A stretch of DNA of 64,000 bases from Dongia deserti (GTDB lineage: Bacteria; Pseudomonadota; Alphaproteobacteria; Dongiales; Dongiaceae): the NCBI RefSeq assembly GCF_003574735.1, contig NZ_QORW01000007.1, positions 62,001-126,000 of the forward strand. Direction: 5' to 3'. Both the position numbers and the translations under genes were made by a program. Shown piece after piece: positions 1-8,811 of this stretch. The notes below the pieces were generated by a model. The model saw only the letters and a program-made list of their open reading frames with translations, had not been told where the DNA came from and ran no database searches. How positions within the stretch are numbered: the first letter of the stretch is position 1; each line of letters opens with the position of its first letter.

Positions 1-651
1 CGCGCCCTCCAATTCCTTAGAGCGATAGGCGCACGGACCGGCTCCCGTCACCGCGACACGTATGCCGCCGCTCGTCCTGGCAACGAACACGCCGACGATA
101 GCGTAGCGCGAGGCTGGGTTCGCGAACTTGGAATAGCCTGCTTTCTCCGGCTTCGGAAAATGGATGGCGGTGATGATCTCGCCATCCTGCAACGCCGTCT
201 CGAACATGCCCTTGAAGAAGTCGTCGGCCTTGATCTCCCGCTTGTTGGTGCGGACTGTTGCGCCCAAGCCGAGCACGGCGGCCGGGTAGTCCGCAGCCGG
301 ATCGCTGTTGGCGACCGAGCCGCCCATGGTGCCGCGATTGCGCACCAGCGGATCGCCGATCCCGCTGGCCAGTACAGCTAGGGCGGGGATCGTTTTCCGC
401 ACGTCCGTCGAACGCTCGACGTCTGCATGCGTGGTCATGGCGCCGATGGTGATGCCGCCGCTCTCGACTTTTATGCCCTTGAGTTCGGCAATGCCGCCCA
501 GGTCGATAAGGTCGCTCGGCTGCGCCAGCCGCTGCTTCAAGGTCGGGATCAGGGTCATCCCGCCCGCGACGATCTTCGCTTCGTTTTTGCCCGCGAGCAG
601 CCCGGCGGCGTCCGCCGCGGAGGCCGGCCGGTGATATCCGAAATCATGCAT
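1..651 (-). CDS. coxM: Molybdenum hydroxylase FAD subunit (CoxM-like), 3' end outside window
   Basis: FAD-binding subunit of a CO dehydrogenase/xanthine dehydrogenase-type enzyme; it passes electrons from the 2Fe-2S subunit to the acceptor. From the ATG at 651 there are 217 open codons running off the window edge, so the C-terminal 50-70 residues expected for the family are not visible. The start MHDFGYHRPAS is typical. FAD loops are visible as AGGMTLIPT near residue 33 and RNRGTMGGSVANSD near residue 107. It is the last gene of coxS-coxL-coxM and starts 14 bp after the coxL stop. The substrate of form II enzymes is not settled. Confidence 0.93.
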   Translation of the reverse strand, partial: MHDFGYHRPASAADAAGLLAGKNEAKIVAGGMTLIPTLKQRLAQPSDLIDLGGIAELKGIKVESGGITIGAMTTHADVERSTDVRKTIPALAVLASGIGDPLVRNRGTMGGSVANSDPAADYPAAVLGLGATVRTNKREIKADDFFKGMFETALQDGEIITAIHFPKPEKAGYSKFANPASRYAIVGVFVARTSGGIRVAVTGAGPCAYRSKELEGA

Positions 652-665
652 GATCCGTCCTCCCC

Positions 666-3041
666 TTATTCCGCCGCCACCTTGGCGGATGCGCTGTGGA
701 TCGCCTGCCAGACCTTGAGCGGTGTTGCCGGCATCGAGATGTCCTCAACGCCGAGCGGCGAGAGGGCATCAAGCACCGCATTGATGACCGCCGGCGGTGA
801 GCCGATGGCGCCTACTTCGCCGACGCCTTTGGCGCCGAGCGGATTGTGCGTGCACATCGTGGATTGCGTCGCCACCTTGAAATTCGGCAAATCGTCCGCG
901 CGCGGCATGCAGTAGTCCATCAGCGAGCCCGTCAGGAGCTGGCCCGATTCCTCGTCATAGACGCAGTTCTCGAGCAGCGCTTGGCCTATGCCTTGTGCGA
1001 CGCCGCCATGGACCTGGCCCTCGACGATCATCGGGTTGATGACGCGGCCGATGTCATCGACCGCGGTGAAGTTCACGATCTGGGTGACGCCGGTGTCGGG
1101 ATCGACCTCCACCTCGCAGATGTGACAGCCGCCCGGATAGGTGAAGTTGAGCGGATCATAGAACGCCGTCTCTTCGAGGCCCGGCTCCAGCTCGGTAATC
1201 GGATAGTTGTGCGGTACATACGCAGTGAGGGCAACGGTGCCCCACGGCACGTTCTTGTCGGTGCCGGCCACGGTGAAGGTGCCGTTCTTGAACTCGACAT
1301 CCGCAACCGATGCTTCCATCAGGTGCGCCGCGATCCGCTTGGCCTTGGCGACGATCTTGTCCATTGCCTTGACCAGGGCGGAGCCGCCGACCGCCAGCGA
1401 GCGTGAGCCATAGGTGCCCATGCCGAAGGGGATCTTATTGGTGTCGCCATGCGACACTTCGACATTCTCGATGGGGATGCCGAGGGTGTCGGAGACAAGC
1501 TGAGAGAAGGTGGTCTCGTGGCCCTGTCCGTGGCTGTGCGTACCAGTGAACACGGTGACGGAGCCCGTCGGATGCACGCGGATCGAGCCGCACTCGTAGA
1601 GGCCGGCACGGGCGCCGAGGCTGCCCACTACCGCCGACGGCGCGATGCCGCAAGCCTCGATGTAGGTGGAGATGCCGATGCCGCGCAGCTTGCCGCGCTT
1701 TTTCGCGTCCGCCCTGCGGCTCTCGAAGCCCGCCCAGTCGGAGGCCTTCAGCGCCGCCTCCAGCGTGGCGAAATAGTCGCCGCTGTCGTACTGCAGGGCG
1801 ACCGGCGTCTGGTAGGGGAACGCGTCTCGCGGAATGAAGTTCTTCCGGCGGATTTCCACCCGGTCCATCTTCATCTCGCGCGCCGCTTTGTCGACCAGCC
1901 GCTCGAGCAGATAGGTCGCTTCGGGACGGCCGGCACCGCGATAGGCGTCGACCACGACGGTGTTTGTGAACACCGCTTTCACTTCGGCATAGATTGCCGG
2001 TGTGGTGTAAACGCCTGCCAACAGCGTGGCATAGAGATAGGTCGGCACACAGGGCGCAAAGGTCGAAAGGTATGCGCCCATGTTCGCGACGGTGCTGACC
2101 CTCAGCCCCAGGAACTTGCCGTCCTTGTCCATCGCCAGCTCGGCATGGGAGACGTGGTCGCGGCCTTGCGCATCGGTCAGGAAGGATTCGCCGCGCTCGG
2201 CCGTCCATTTGACCGGGCGACGCAGCTTGCCCGCGGCCCACGTCACCAAGGCCTCTTCCGCATAGTGGAAGATCTTGGACCCGAAGCCTCCGCCGACATC
2301 CGGCGCGACGACGCGCAGCTTGTGCTCCGGGATCTGCAGCACGAACGCGCCCATCAGCAGACGGATCACGTGCGGGTTCTGGCTGGTGGTGTAGAGGGTG
2401 TATTCGCCCGTGGCGCGATCGTAATCGCCAACCGCCGCGCGCGGCTCCATCGCGTTCGGCACCAGGCGCTGGTTGACGAGGTCGATCTTGGTCACGTGAT
2501 GCGCCTTGGCGAAAGCCGCGTCGGTCGCTGCCTTGTCGCCGAGGTGCCAGTCGAAGCAGGTGTTGTTCTTGGCGTCGGCCCACACCTGCGGCTTGCCGGG
2601 CTTGTCGGCATCGGCGGTCGAGATGATTGCCGGCAGCTCCTTGTAGGTGACGTCGATCTGCTCGGCGGCGTCCTTCGCCTGGGCATAGGTTTCCGCGATC
2701 ACCAGCGCGACCTGGTCACCAACATGGCGCACCCGGTCCTTGCACAGCGGCAGGTGCGGCGGCTCGATCATCGGCGAGCCGTCCTTGCTGTGGATCTGCC
2801 AGCCGGCGGGCAGCCCTCCCTTGTCATAGTCCGCGCCGGTGAAAATCGCGATGACACCCGGCGCCGACTCAGCAGCCGACGTGTCGATTTTCGCGATCTC
2901 CGCATGCGCATGCGGCGAGCGCAGAATGTAGGCATAGACCTGACCATGACGATTGATGTCGTCGGTGTAGCTCCCCTGGCCGGTCAAAAAACGGTAGTCT
3001 TCCTTGCGCTTGACGGACGCGCCGATCCCTGTGGCTGTCAT
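666..3041 (-). CDS. coxL: Molybdopterin-binding large subunit, form II CoxL-like
   Basis: Catalytic subunit of an aerobic CO dehydrogenase-family molybdenum hydroxylase, 791 aa, full length. It contains the Mo-cofactor loops GGGFGSK (near residue 250) and [13 protein letters not shown] near the C-terminus, whose Glu is the usual catalytic base. The active-site loop reads AYRGAGR at residues 366-372. This is the form II signature; true CO dehydrogenases (form I) carry AYxCSFR, with the Cys that binds copper. The protein is therefore a CODH homologue whose substrate may not be CO. The ATG at 3041 lies 4 bp after the coxS stop, so the genes are co-transcribed. Confidence 0.95.
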   Translation of the reverse strand: MTATGIGASVKRKEDYRFLTGQGSYTDDINRHGQVYAYILRSPHAHAEIAKIDTSAAESAPGVIAIFTGADYDKGGLPAGWQIHSKDGSPMIEPPHLPLCKDRVRHVGDQVALVIAETYAQAKDAAEQIDVTYKELPAIISTADADKPGKPQVWADAKNNTCFDWHLGDKAATDAAFAKAHHVTKIDLVNQRLVPNAMEPRAAVGDYDRATGEYTLYTTSQNPHVIRLLMGAFVLQIPEHKLRVVAPDVGGGFGSKIFHYAEEALVTWAAGKLRRPVKWTAERGESFLTDAQGRDHVSHAELAMDKDGKFLGLRVSTVANMGAYLSTFAPCVPTYLYATLLAGVYTTPAIYAEVKAVFTNTVVVDAYRGAGRPEATYLLERLVDKAAREMKMDRVEIRRKNFIPRDAFPYQTPVALQYDSGDYFATLEAALKASDWAGFESRRADAKKRGKLRGIGISTYIEACGIAPSAVVGSLGARAGLYECGSIRVHPTGSVTVFTGTHSHGQGHETTFSQLVSDTLGIPIENVEVSHGDTNKIPFGMGTYGSRSLAVGGSALVKAMDKIVAKAKRIAAHLMEASVADVEFKNGTFTVAGTDKNVPWGTVALTAYVPHNYPITELEPGLEETAFYDPLNFTYPGGCHICEVEVDPDTGVTQIVNFTAVDDIGRVINPMIVEGQVHGGVAQGIGQALLENCVYDEESGQLLTGSLMDYCMPRADDLPNFKVATQSTMCTHNPLGAKGVGEVGAIGSPPAVINAVLDALSPLGVEDISMPATPLKVWQAIHSASAKVAAE

Positions 3042-3045
3042 GGCA

Positions 3046-3513
3046 TCACCCCTTCATCGCAGCGGCGCCGGCCTTAACGGCCTTGACGATGTTGTGGTAG
3101 CCCGTGCAACGGCAGATGTTGCCTTCAAGGCCGTGACGGATCTCTTCCTCGCTCGGGGCTGGGTTGTTCTTCACGAGGTCGATGGCGGTCATCACCATGC
3201 CCGGCGTGCAGAAGCCGCACTGCAGGCCGTGATTGTCGCGGAAGGCTTCCTGCATCGGGTGCAGCTTTTCGCCGTTCGCCAACCCTTCGATCGTCATCAC
3301 GGAGGCCCCGTTCGCCTGTACCGCCAACATGGTGCAGGACTTCACGGCACGCCCATCGATGTGCACGACGCAGGCCCCGCACTGGCTGGTATCGCAGCCG
3401 ATGTGGGTGCCAGTCAGGCCAAGTTTTTCACGCAAGAACTGAACGAGCAGAGTGCGGCCCTCGACTTGTGCCGAAGCGCGCTTGCCATTCACCGTCATTT
3501 CCACGGTCGGCAT
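3046..3513 (-). CDS. coxS: Molybdenum hydroxylase 2Fe-2S subunit (CoxS-like)
   Basis: Small iron-sulfur subunit of 155 aa that relays electrons from the Mo centre to FAD. The N-terminal plant-ferredoxin-type cluster is bound by C40, C45, C48 and C60 (CDTSQCGAC...C). The C-terminal helical domain binds the second cluster with C99, C102, C134 and C136 (CGFC and CRCTGYH). All eight ligands are present and the length is normal for the family. First gene of the S-L-M unit; a candidate sigma70 promoter lies at 3596-3626 and a short hairpin in the leader. The upstream gene on the same strand encodes the accessory protein CoxG. Confidence 0.96.
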   Translation of the reverse strand: MPTVEMTVNGKRASAQVEGRTLLVQFLREKLGLTGTHIGCDTSQCGACVVHIDGRAVKSCTMLAVQANGASVMTIEGLANGEKLHPMQEAFRDNHGLQCGFCTPGMVMTAIDLVKNNPAPSEEEIRHGLEGNICRCTGYHNIVKAVKAGAAAMKG

Positions 3514-3560
3514 CGATTCCTCCCAGAATTCAAGCGACGGCGGGCGCCGTCGCTGGCGTT

Positions 3561-3578
3561 GGCCGGTTAGGACCGGCC
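3561..3578 (-). other. Hairpin in coxS leader
   Basis: GGCCGGT and ACCGGCC arms (7 bp, perfect) around a 4-nt loop, between coxG and coxS. No T-run follows on either strand, so it is not a standard intrinsic terminator. It would sit in the 5' leader of the coxS transcript. Confidence 0.35.
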
Positions 3579-3595
3579 TTCACTCCCAGCACAAC

Positions 3596-3626
3596 ATTCT
3601 AACGACCGCGCTCGAGCATGTGTCAA
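3596..3626 (-). promoter_or_regulatory. Candidate sigma70 promoter of coxSLM
   Basis: On the minus strand TTGACA (3626-3621) is followed after a 19-nt spacer by TAGAAT (3601-3596). The spacer is longer than ideal. It would give a leader of roughly 75 nt before coxS. The -35 is embedded in GCTTGACACATG, nearly repeated in front of coxG. Confidence 0.4.
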
Positions 3627-3699
3627 GCGCAGGCCAAGATGTGAACGTGTTTTGCGTCCGATAGCGTAGAAAGATGTCTCTCCGCAGCGGTCGCGAGCG

Positions 3700-4314
3700 T
3701 CATCGCAATGCAACGAAACCTAGGATGATGGCGATGATGACGACCAGCCCGACGATCCAAACGACAGGGGAGAGGCCACGGCTTGGGGCTTCTACGGGCT
3801 GCGCGACCGGTGGCGATGGCGGCGCTGGTTCTGCCGCAGCCGGTGCCACCTCAGCCGCCGCGGGGGCAATGGCTGCTGCCTGGACGGCGAAAGCAGCGAA
3901 GAACTCGTCCGCCAGCTTGCGCGCGGTTCCCTCCACCAGGCGCGATCCGATCTGCGCCAGCTTGCCGCCGATCTGTGCGTCTGCGGCGTAGTACAGGACG
4001 GTGGCCGCTCCCCCATCGACTGTTTCCAGCCGCACCTTGGCGCCGCCTTTGGCGAAGCCTGCCGCCCCGCCTTGGCCCTCGCCGGTGATGGTATAGCCAG
4101 CTGGCGGGTCGAGGTCGCTCAGCCTCACCTTGCCGTTGAATCCGGCCTTCACCGGCCCAATCTTGGCGATCACGCGCGCAACGAATTCGCTGTCCGAGGT
4201 CTTGTTCAGCTCCTCGCAGCCGGGAATGCACGCCCTCAGGATGTCCGGATTGTTGAGCGCTGCCCACACGGTCTCGCGCGGGGCAGGAATGCGGTACTCG
4301 CCGGTCAAATCCAT
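3700..4314 (-). CDS. coxG: CoxG-like SRPBCC protein with C-terminal membrane anchor
   Basis: CO dehydrogenase subunit G family, 204 aa. Residues 1-145 form the lipid/ligand-binding START-like fold, starting MDLTGEYRIPAPRETVWAAL. An Ala/Pro-rich linker follows (about 148-180) and a single transmembrane helix lies near the end (WIVGLVVIIAIILGFVAL). In studied systems CoxG recruits the CODH to the membrane, so the tail fits that role. The start at 4314 is chosen because a GGGAGAG ribosome site precedes it; a longer ORF begins at 4377 but its extra residues look unlike the family. Same strand as coxS, 186 bp upstream. Confidence 0.88.
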   Translation of the reverse strand: MDLTGEYRIPAPRETVWAALNNPDILRACIPGCEELNKTSDSEFVARVIAKIGPVKAGFNGKVRLSDLDPPAGYTITGEGQGGAAGFAKGGAKVRLETVDGGAATVLYYAADAQIGGKLAQIGSRLVEGTARKLADEFFAAFAVQAAAIAPAAAEVAPAAAEPAPPSPPVAQPVEAPSRGLSPVVWIVGLVVIIAIILGFVALR

Positions 4315-4357
4315 CGTGCTCTCCCAGAGTCCAGGGCAGGATGCCATCGAAGCGAAT

Positions 4358-4374
4358 CTTGACATGTTGTCAAG
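4358..4374. promoter_or_regulatory. Inverted repeat between coxG and the DUF192 gene
   Basis: CTTGAC-N5-GTCAAG with perfect 6-bp arms. Each strand reads TTGACA, so the repeat can overlap a -35 element in either direction. It lies 44 bp upstream of the coxG start and 21 bp upstream of the DUF192 start. The core GCTTGACAACATG is shared, with one base less, by the coxS promoter. Confidence 0.4.
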
Positions 4375-4394
4375 CAACGTCGGAGTTTGGCGAC

Positions 4395-4841
4395 ATGATC
4401 CAAAGGCTAGTATTCATCTGCGCGCTGCTGCTGGCGGCGCTCCCAGGATTCGCGGCGGAACTGCCGCGCGACGTGGTGCTGCTCGAGGTCGGAGCCAGCC
4501 AATATCGCTTCGAGGTCGAAGTGGCCGACGATCCCAGCGAGCGTGCGGAGGGGCTGATGTACCGCACCAGCCTCGCCGATAATGCCGGCATGCTGTTTCT
4601 CTATCCCAAACCCCAGCCGGTGGAATTCTGGATGAAGAATACGCCGCTCTCGCTGGACATCGTCTTCGTGCGCGAGGACGGCACGATCGCACGCATCGCC
4701 GAGAGCACGCAGCCGATGTCCGAAGAGCTGATTTCCTCCGGAGAGCCGGTGCGGGCCGTGCTGGAGGTCAAGGCCGGCACCATGCGCCAGCTCGGCGTCA
4801 CCGTCGGCGCCCGCCTGCGGAATGCGAGTTATTTTCCATGA
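4395..4841 (+). CDS. Secreted DUF192 family protein
   Basis: 148 aa. An N-terminal signal peptide (MIQRLVFICALLLAALPGFA) is followed by the compact DUF192 fold. Family hallmarks are visible: the GLMYRTSL turn, the F-W-M-K-N-T-x-x-x-L-D-I strand, and the GxPVRAVLEVKAG segment at the end. The family is common in envelopes of bacteria and archaea, with no agreed function. I start it at 4395 because the signal peptide begins there and CGGAG precedes it; an ORF start at 4341 adds residues with no leader character. It converges on the haloacid dehalogenase gene, 5 bp away. Confidence 0.88.
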   Translation: MIQRLVFICALLLAALPGFAAELPRDVVLLEVGASQYRFEVEVADDPSERAEGLMYRTSLADNAGMLFLYPKPQPVEFWMKNTPLSLDIVFVREDGTIARIAESTQPMSEELISSGEPVRAVLEVKAGTMRQLGVTVGARLRNASYFP

Positions 4842-4846
4842 GCGAG

Positions 4847-5569
4847 CTACGCTCCGAGCCGATCCGCCAGCTCTGCGAAATCCTTCACCACGAAATCCCA
4901 GTCCTGTTCAGGCGCAAGGTCCTTGGTCTGACCCGGCCCGTGTTCCGTTGGGCGCGGAACGAACGCCGTGCGTAGGCCGCAGCCGCGGGCGGCAGCAAGG
5001 TCGCTGTTGTGGGCAGCGACCATGCACACTTCGTCCGGGCGCATGGCCAGGCTGTCGAGGGTGCGCAGATAGGCTTCGGGCGCCGGCTTATAGGCCCGCG
5101 CCAGCTCCGCGCCCAGGATCGCATCCCAAGGCAGACCGGCGCGCTTCGCCATGTCGAGCATCAGGATAACGTTACCGTTGGAGAGCGGCGCAATGATGTA
5201 GCGCGCTTTCAGCCGCGTCAGGCCCGGCACTACGTCGGGCCAGGGATCCAGGCGGTGCCAGGCGAGGTTCAGCTGGTCCAGCTCCGCTGCCGGAACGCCC
5301 GCGGGCTGGATACCGAAATCCGGCAAGATTGCTTGCAGGTTCTCCCGGTGCAGGACGTCCAGACGCACGAAAAGACGTCGGCCGCTGCGCACCTCCTCCA
5401 TCGCCGGTTCATAGCGTTTGCGCCAGGTATCGGCAAAGGCGGCTGAATCCGTGTTGCTTGCACCGTACTGCAGCAGAAACGGCGCGGCTGCGCGTGCCAC
5501 GCCGCTGCGCCAGTCGACTACCGTGCCGAACACATCGAAGACCAGGGCGCGGACGCGTTCCACTGTCAT
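4847..5569 (-). CDS. Type II haloacid dehalogenase (HAD superfamily)
   Basis: 240 aa, normal length for (S)-2-haloacid dehalogenases. These hydrolyse 2-haloalkanoates through an aspartyl ester. HAD motif I is FDVFGTVVDW with nucleophile D12. Motif II is the Ser/Asn of PLSNGN, motif III the Lys of YKPAPEAY, and motif IV the Asp in AHNSDL. The match to the L-2-haloacid dehalogenase class is good, but many genomic members have other phosphatase or dehalogenase roles. The ribosome site is weak. The next gene upstream on this strand is the small hypothetical gene that ends at 5591. Confidence 0.9.
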   Translation of the reverse strand: MTVERVRALVFDVFGTVVDWRSGVARAAAPFLLQYGASNTDSAAFADTWRKRYEPAMEEVRSGRRLFVRLDVLHRENLQAILPDFGIQPAGVPAAELDQLNLAWHRLDPWPDVVPGLTRLKARYIIAPLSNGNVILMLDMAKRAGLPWDAILGAELARAYKPAPEAYLRTLDSLAMRPDEVCMVAAHNSDLAAARGCGLRTAFVPRPTEHGPGQTKDLAPEQDWDFVVKDFAELADRLGA

Positions 5570-5590
5570 CGCGCTCGAGATGGACGCGAT

Positions 5591-5821
5591 CTATTCCTCG
5601 TCCGGCGCCGGAACGTATTGCGCGCCGGATTCGAGCGAGCTTTGCGCCACGGTCTTGCGGCGGGTTGGATCATTCACCGCCACGATATGGGCATAGGGCG
5701 TGCCGTCGATGCCTTCGAACAAAGTGACGACTTCCCAAACCATATAGGGCAGGCCCGCCGTATAATATCTCGAGCCCACCGAGACCGTGGAATGCTTCTC
5801 TCTCCTAAAGAGCTTGAACAT
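5591..5821 (-). CDS. Small hypothetical protein
   Basis: 76 aa, starting MFKLFRREKHSTVSVGSRYY. It is a mixed beta-rich sequence with no signal peptide or membrane helix and no motif I recognise. The central part (VWEVVTLFEGIDGTPYAHIV) looks like paired strands, as in small SH3-like proteins. The reading frame is open, codon use matches neighbours, and the gene fills the gap between the dehalogenase and the ligase on the same strand, so I take it as real. Function unknown. Confidence 0.7.
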   Translation of the reverse strand: MFKLFRREKHSTVSVGSRYYTAGLPYMVWEVVTLFEGIDGTPYAHIVAVNDPTRRKTVAQSSLESGAQYVPAPDEE

Positions 5822-5915
5822 CGCTTACCAAATGCCCCGTATCATCCAAGGCAACCTAGCACGACAGCTGTCCTGTCTCAACAGAACCTCAGTATAGCGA
5901 ACGAAGTAATTCAGT

Positions 5916-7298
5916 CTAAGAATTCCTCAAATACCAATCGTAATCGAGTTCCGTCACCCGCGAGAAAAATCGATTCTGTTCCGCGCGCTTGACCGCAATG
6001 AACACCCGGTGAAAGTCGGGCCCGAAGTAATCTTTCATCCGCTCCGACGCCTCAAAGAGGTCGAGCGCCTTGAACCAGTTGTCCGGTAGCTTGACGCCCA
6101 TCTCGGCCGCCTGGGCGTAGCCGTTGCCGACGATCGGCGCGCCCGGGTCGAGCCGATGCTTGACCCCGTGATGTATCGCCGCCAGCAAGGCGGCGACCGC
6201 GAGGTAGGGATTGGCGTCGGCGCCGCACACGCGGTGCTCGATATGCCGGGTCGGTGCCGGACCGGCCGGCACCCGGAAGCTGACGGTCCGGTTGTTGATG
6301 CCCCAGGTCGGCGCCACCGGCGCATAGGAGTTGGCACGGAAGCGGCGGTAGGAGTTGGCGTTCGGCGCAAACACCGCCATGGAGTCCTCGAGCAGCGCCT
6401 GCATCCCGCCCACTGAGAATTTCAGCAGCTCAGTGCCCTCCGGCGCTTCGCTGGCGAAGGCGTTCTTGCCATTGCGATCCGCCAGGCTGACGTGCAGGTG
6501 CATGCCGCTGCCGGCCACGTCGGAGAAGGGCTTTGCCATGAACGTCGCCTCGACGCCATGCTGGACAGCGACGCCCTTGATCGCGCGCTTGTACATGATC
6601 GCATCGTCGGCGGCGCGCAGCGCGTCCGGCCGGTGGCGTAGCGTCATTTCGAGCTGGCCGGGCGCATATTCCGAGATCGCGGATTCGACTGGGATGCCCT
6701 GCACGTCGCAGGCCGCATAGAGATCGCGGAAGAACGGGTCGAAATCGTCCAGCTCGCGCAGTCCATAGACCTGGATATCCCACGGCCGGTTGCCCGTAAC
6801 GGGCGATGCCGGCACCCTGAGCTCGCCGTTCGGTCCGCGCTCGTGATCGACCAGGAAGAACTCGAGCTCGCAGGCGACGACTGGCGTCAGGTCGAACTCC
6901 TTGAACCGGTCGATCACGCGTCTGAGGACATGGCGCGGATCGTACACACATGGGGTGCCGTCGAGCTCATAGACGCTGAGGAGCACCTGCGCGAAGGTGG
7001 AGCCGAGCCACGGCGCGCGCACCAGGGTTCCCGGGACCGGCCTGCCCAGGTAGTCGGCGTCACCATTGGCCCAGACCAAGCCGCTCTCATCCACGTCCTC
7101 GCCGGTGATGTCGAGGGCGAGCATGGTACCGGGCAGGTACCGCGCATGCTGATAGATCGCCAGCAGCTCGTGGCGGCGCAGGTTCTTGCCACGCCCCACG
7201 CCGCTCTGGTTGGTAAAGACGATCTGGATGGTGTCGATGTCCGGGTTCTTGGCCAGGAATTCCTCGGCCTCGGCGACATCGGCAACAAGCACACTCAT
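5916..7298 (-). CDS. Glutamine synthetase-family ligase (gamma-glutamylamine synthetase-like)
   Basis: 460 aa, close to PuuA/GlnA-III type enzymes, which join glutamate to an amine rather than to ammonia. It has the N-terminal beta-grasp with GVGRGKNLRR in place of the classical GlnA loop, then the catalytic domain with the metal-binding CELEFFLVD stretch, the GSGMHLHVSL loop, and FRVPAG...RHIEHR near residue 350. The gene follows the class III aminotransferase by 21 bp on the same strand. A ligase/aminotransferase pair fits amine catabolism through gamma-glutamyl intermediates, but the substrate cannot be read from sequence. Confidence 0.92.
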   Translation of the reverse strand: MSVLVADVAEAEEFLAKNPDIDTIQIVFTNQSGVGRGKNLRRHELLAIYQHARYLPGTMLALDITGEDVDESGLVWANGDADYLGRPVPGTLVRAPWLGSTFAQVLLSVYELDGTPCVYDPRHVLRRVIDRFKEFDLTPVVACELEFFLVDHERGPNGELRVPASPVTGNRPWDIQVYGLRELDDFDPFFRDLYAACDVQGIPVESAISEYAPGQLEMTLRHRPDALRAADDAIMYKRAIKGVAVQHGVEATFMAKPFSDVAGSGMHLHVSLADRNGKNAFASEAPEGTELLKFSVGGMQALLEDSMAVFAPNANSYRRFRANSYAPVAPTWGINNRTVSFRVPAGPAPTRHIEHRVCGADANPYLAVAALLAAIHHGVKHRLDPGAPIVGNGYAQAAEMGVKLPDNWFKALDLFEASERMKDYFGPDFHRVFIAVKRAEQNRFFSRVTELDYDWYLRNS

Positions 7299-7319
7299 GA
7301 TTTCTCCCTCGAAGAGTTT

Positions 7320-8684
7320 CTACGTGACCAGCTCGGCTAGGCAACCGTCGATGGTCGCGACCAGCCGGTCGACCTGATCCGCGGTCGTGGCCGGGCTCAC
7401 CAATGTCATGTTGTGGAACGGCGCGATGATGAAGCCGCGATTGAGCAGATAGAGATGAATCGCCAGCTCCACGCGCGGATGCATGGCGGCCTGCGCTTCC
7501 GTGCCATTCTTCGGCTGCTCCGGCGCACAGACGAATTCGGCGCGTGCGCCGACATTCGAGACGTGCCAGGGCAGATTGCGTGCCTTGATCTTGGCCTCGG
7601 CCCCGCGTGCGAGCCGCTGCGACATCGGCAGCATGTGCTCGTACGCGGCGGGCGTAACCACCTGCTCCAGATTGGCACGCATCGCATGCAGTGCCATGGC
7701 GTTGGCGCTGAGCGTCGTGCCCATGCCGGAATAGCCGGATGGATTCTCCGCTTCCGCCTTACGCATGCGCGCCTCGACCTCCGCCGTGAAGCCGAAGACG
7801 GAGCAGGAGATGCCGCCGGCGATCGGTTTTCCGACCGTCAGGAAATCCGGCTCCAGGCTATGCGTACGCGTATAGCCGCCGTAACCCGTCGAGATCGTAT
7901 GCGTCTCGTCGATCACCAGCAGCACGCCGTGTTTGCGCGTGACGGCGCGCAACGCATCAAGGAATCCTGGCTGCGGCAGTACCATGCCGATGTTGGTCAG
8001 CGCAGGTTCGGTCAGCACGCAGGCGACGTCGCCCGGCGCCAAGGCTGCTTCCAAGGCGGGTATGTCATTGAACTCCACCACCTTGGTCAATTGCGTCAAG
8101 TCGTAAACCTGCCCGAGTAATCCCGGCCGATGGATCGGCTTGCCGTCCTTCAAACGCACGAAGGTATCGTCGGCCGCGCCGTGATAGCAGCCGTGGAATA
8201 CCAGGATCTTTGGACGCTTGGTGATCGCGCGGCACCAGCGGATGACGAAGCGGTTCGCGTCCGTCGCCGTTGTCGCCGCTTGCCAGAACGGCAGGCCGAA
8301 CATCTTCGCCAACAGTTCGCCGACGATCGCCACGTCTTCGGTGGGCAGCATGTAGGTGAGGCCGCGCGCCGCCTGTTCCGCGATCGCGCGCGCGATCGGC
8401 TCCGGCGAATGGCCGAACATCGAGCCGGTGTCGCCGAAGCAGAAGTCGTCATAGGAATGGCCGTCTACGTCCTCCAGGCGCGCCCCCTTGGCGCTAGCGA
8501 CATGGATGGGAAAGGGCGTGCCCCAGTCCAGCATCCAGTGCATCGGGACACCGTGCGCCCAATGCGCCTTGGCGCGCTCTGCGAGCTCGCGGGACTTCGG
8601 GTGACGCTGGACGAAAAGATCCTTCTCGCGCTGCAACATGGCGTCGACGTTCGCGGGGGCAACGCCGGCTTCCAGCTTTTGCAT
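7320..8684 (-). CDS. Class III PLP-dependent aminotransferase
   Basis: 454 aa when started at the ATG at 8684 (MQKLEAGVAP), preceded by AGGAG at 11 nt. A longer ORF to 8948 would run through the duplicated promoter region and is rejected. It resembles glutamate-1-semialdehyde aminomutase-like transaminases: the GxMFGHSP turn at 88-94, D259 in VIDETHT that contacts the pyridine nitrogen, and K286 in TVGKPIAGG as the PLP Schiff-base lysine. It lies 21 bp upstream of the ligase gene and is probably co-transcribed with it. Its first ~10 codons and upstream region recur at 12.1 kb as a decayed copy. Confidence 0.92.
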   Translation of the reverse strand: MQKLEAGVAPANVDAMLQREKDLFVQRHPKSRELAERAKAHWAHGVPMHWMLDWGTPFPIHVASAKGARLEDVDGHSYDDFCFGDTGSMFGHSPEPIARAIAEQAARGLTYMLPTEDVAIVGELLAKMFGLPFWQAATTATDANRFVIRWCRAITKRPKILVFHGCYHGAADDTFVRLKDGKPIHRPGLLGQVYDLTQLTKVVEFNDIPALEAALAPGDVACVLTEPALTNIGMVLPQPGFLDALRAVTRKHGVLLVIDETHTISTGYGGYTRTHSLEPDFLTVGKPIAGGISCSVFGFTAEVEARMRKAEAENPSGYSGMGTTLSANAMALHAMRANLEQVVTPAAYEHMLPMSQRLARGAEAKIKARNLPWHVSNVGARAEFVCAPEQPKNGTEAQAAMHPRVELAIHLYLLNRGFIIAPFHNMTLVSPATTADQVDRLVATIDGCLAELVT

Positions 8685-8802
8685 TTTGAGGGCTACTCCT
8701 GGTGATGCGCCGCGAGAGTGATACTCGGGCATCCAGGGAGATCGCAAGGGGGAGCCGATGAGCAGGGCTAAGGGACGCCTGGCATCGGTGACCGGCGCAT
8801 TC
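8661..8802. repeat. Duplicated divergent promoter unit, copy 1
   Basis: About 140 bp that align with 12133-12271 at roughly three matches in four bases by eye, with a few short indels. It spans the first codons of the live aminotransferase (minus strand), the whole intergenic space, and the first 15 codons of an SDR gene on the plus strand that is dead here. Copy 2 carries the live SDR and a dead aminotransferase start. Confidence 0.8.
8758..8802 (+). pseudogene. 5' remnant of an SDR gene
   Basis: From the ATG at 8758 the frame reads MSRAKGRLASVTGAF. The live SDR at 12227 starts MSGVKRRVALVTGAG, and the upstream bases match as well. Similarity ends after the VTGA nucleotide-binding strand, where the 3' end of the ATP-grasp gene begins (stop at 8812). 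It is a truncated relic of an ancestral divergent aminotransferase/SDR pair. Confidence 0.7.
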
Positions 8803-8811
8803 CGTGCAAGT

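Noticed and set aside
1449-3077. Long plus-strand ORF of 542 codons opposite coxL
   Set aside because: Antisense to a clear CoxL; arises from GC-rich codon bias and shows no family features.
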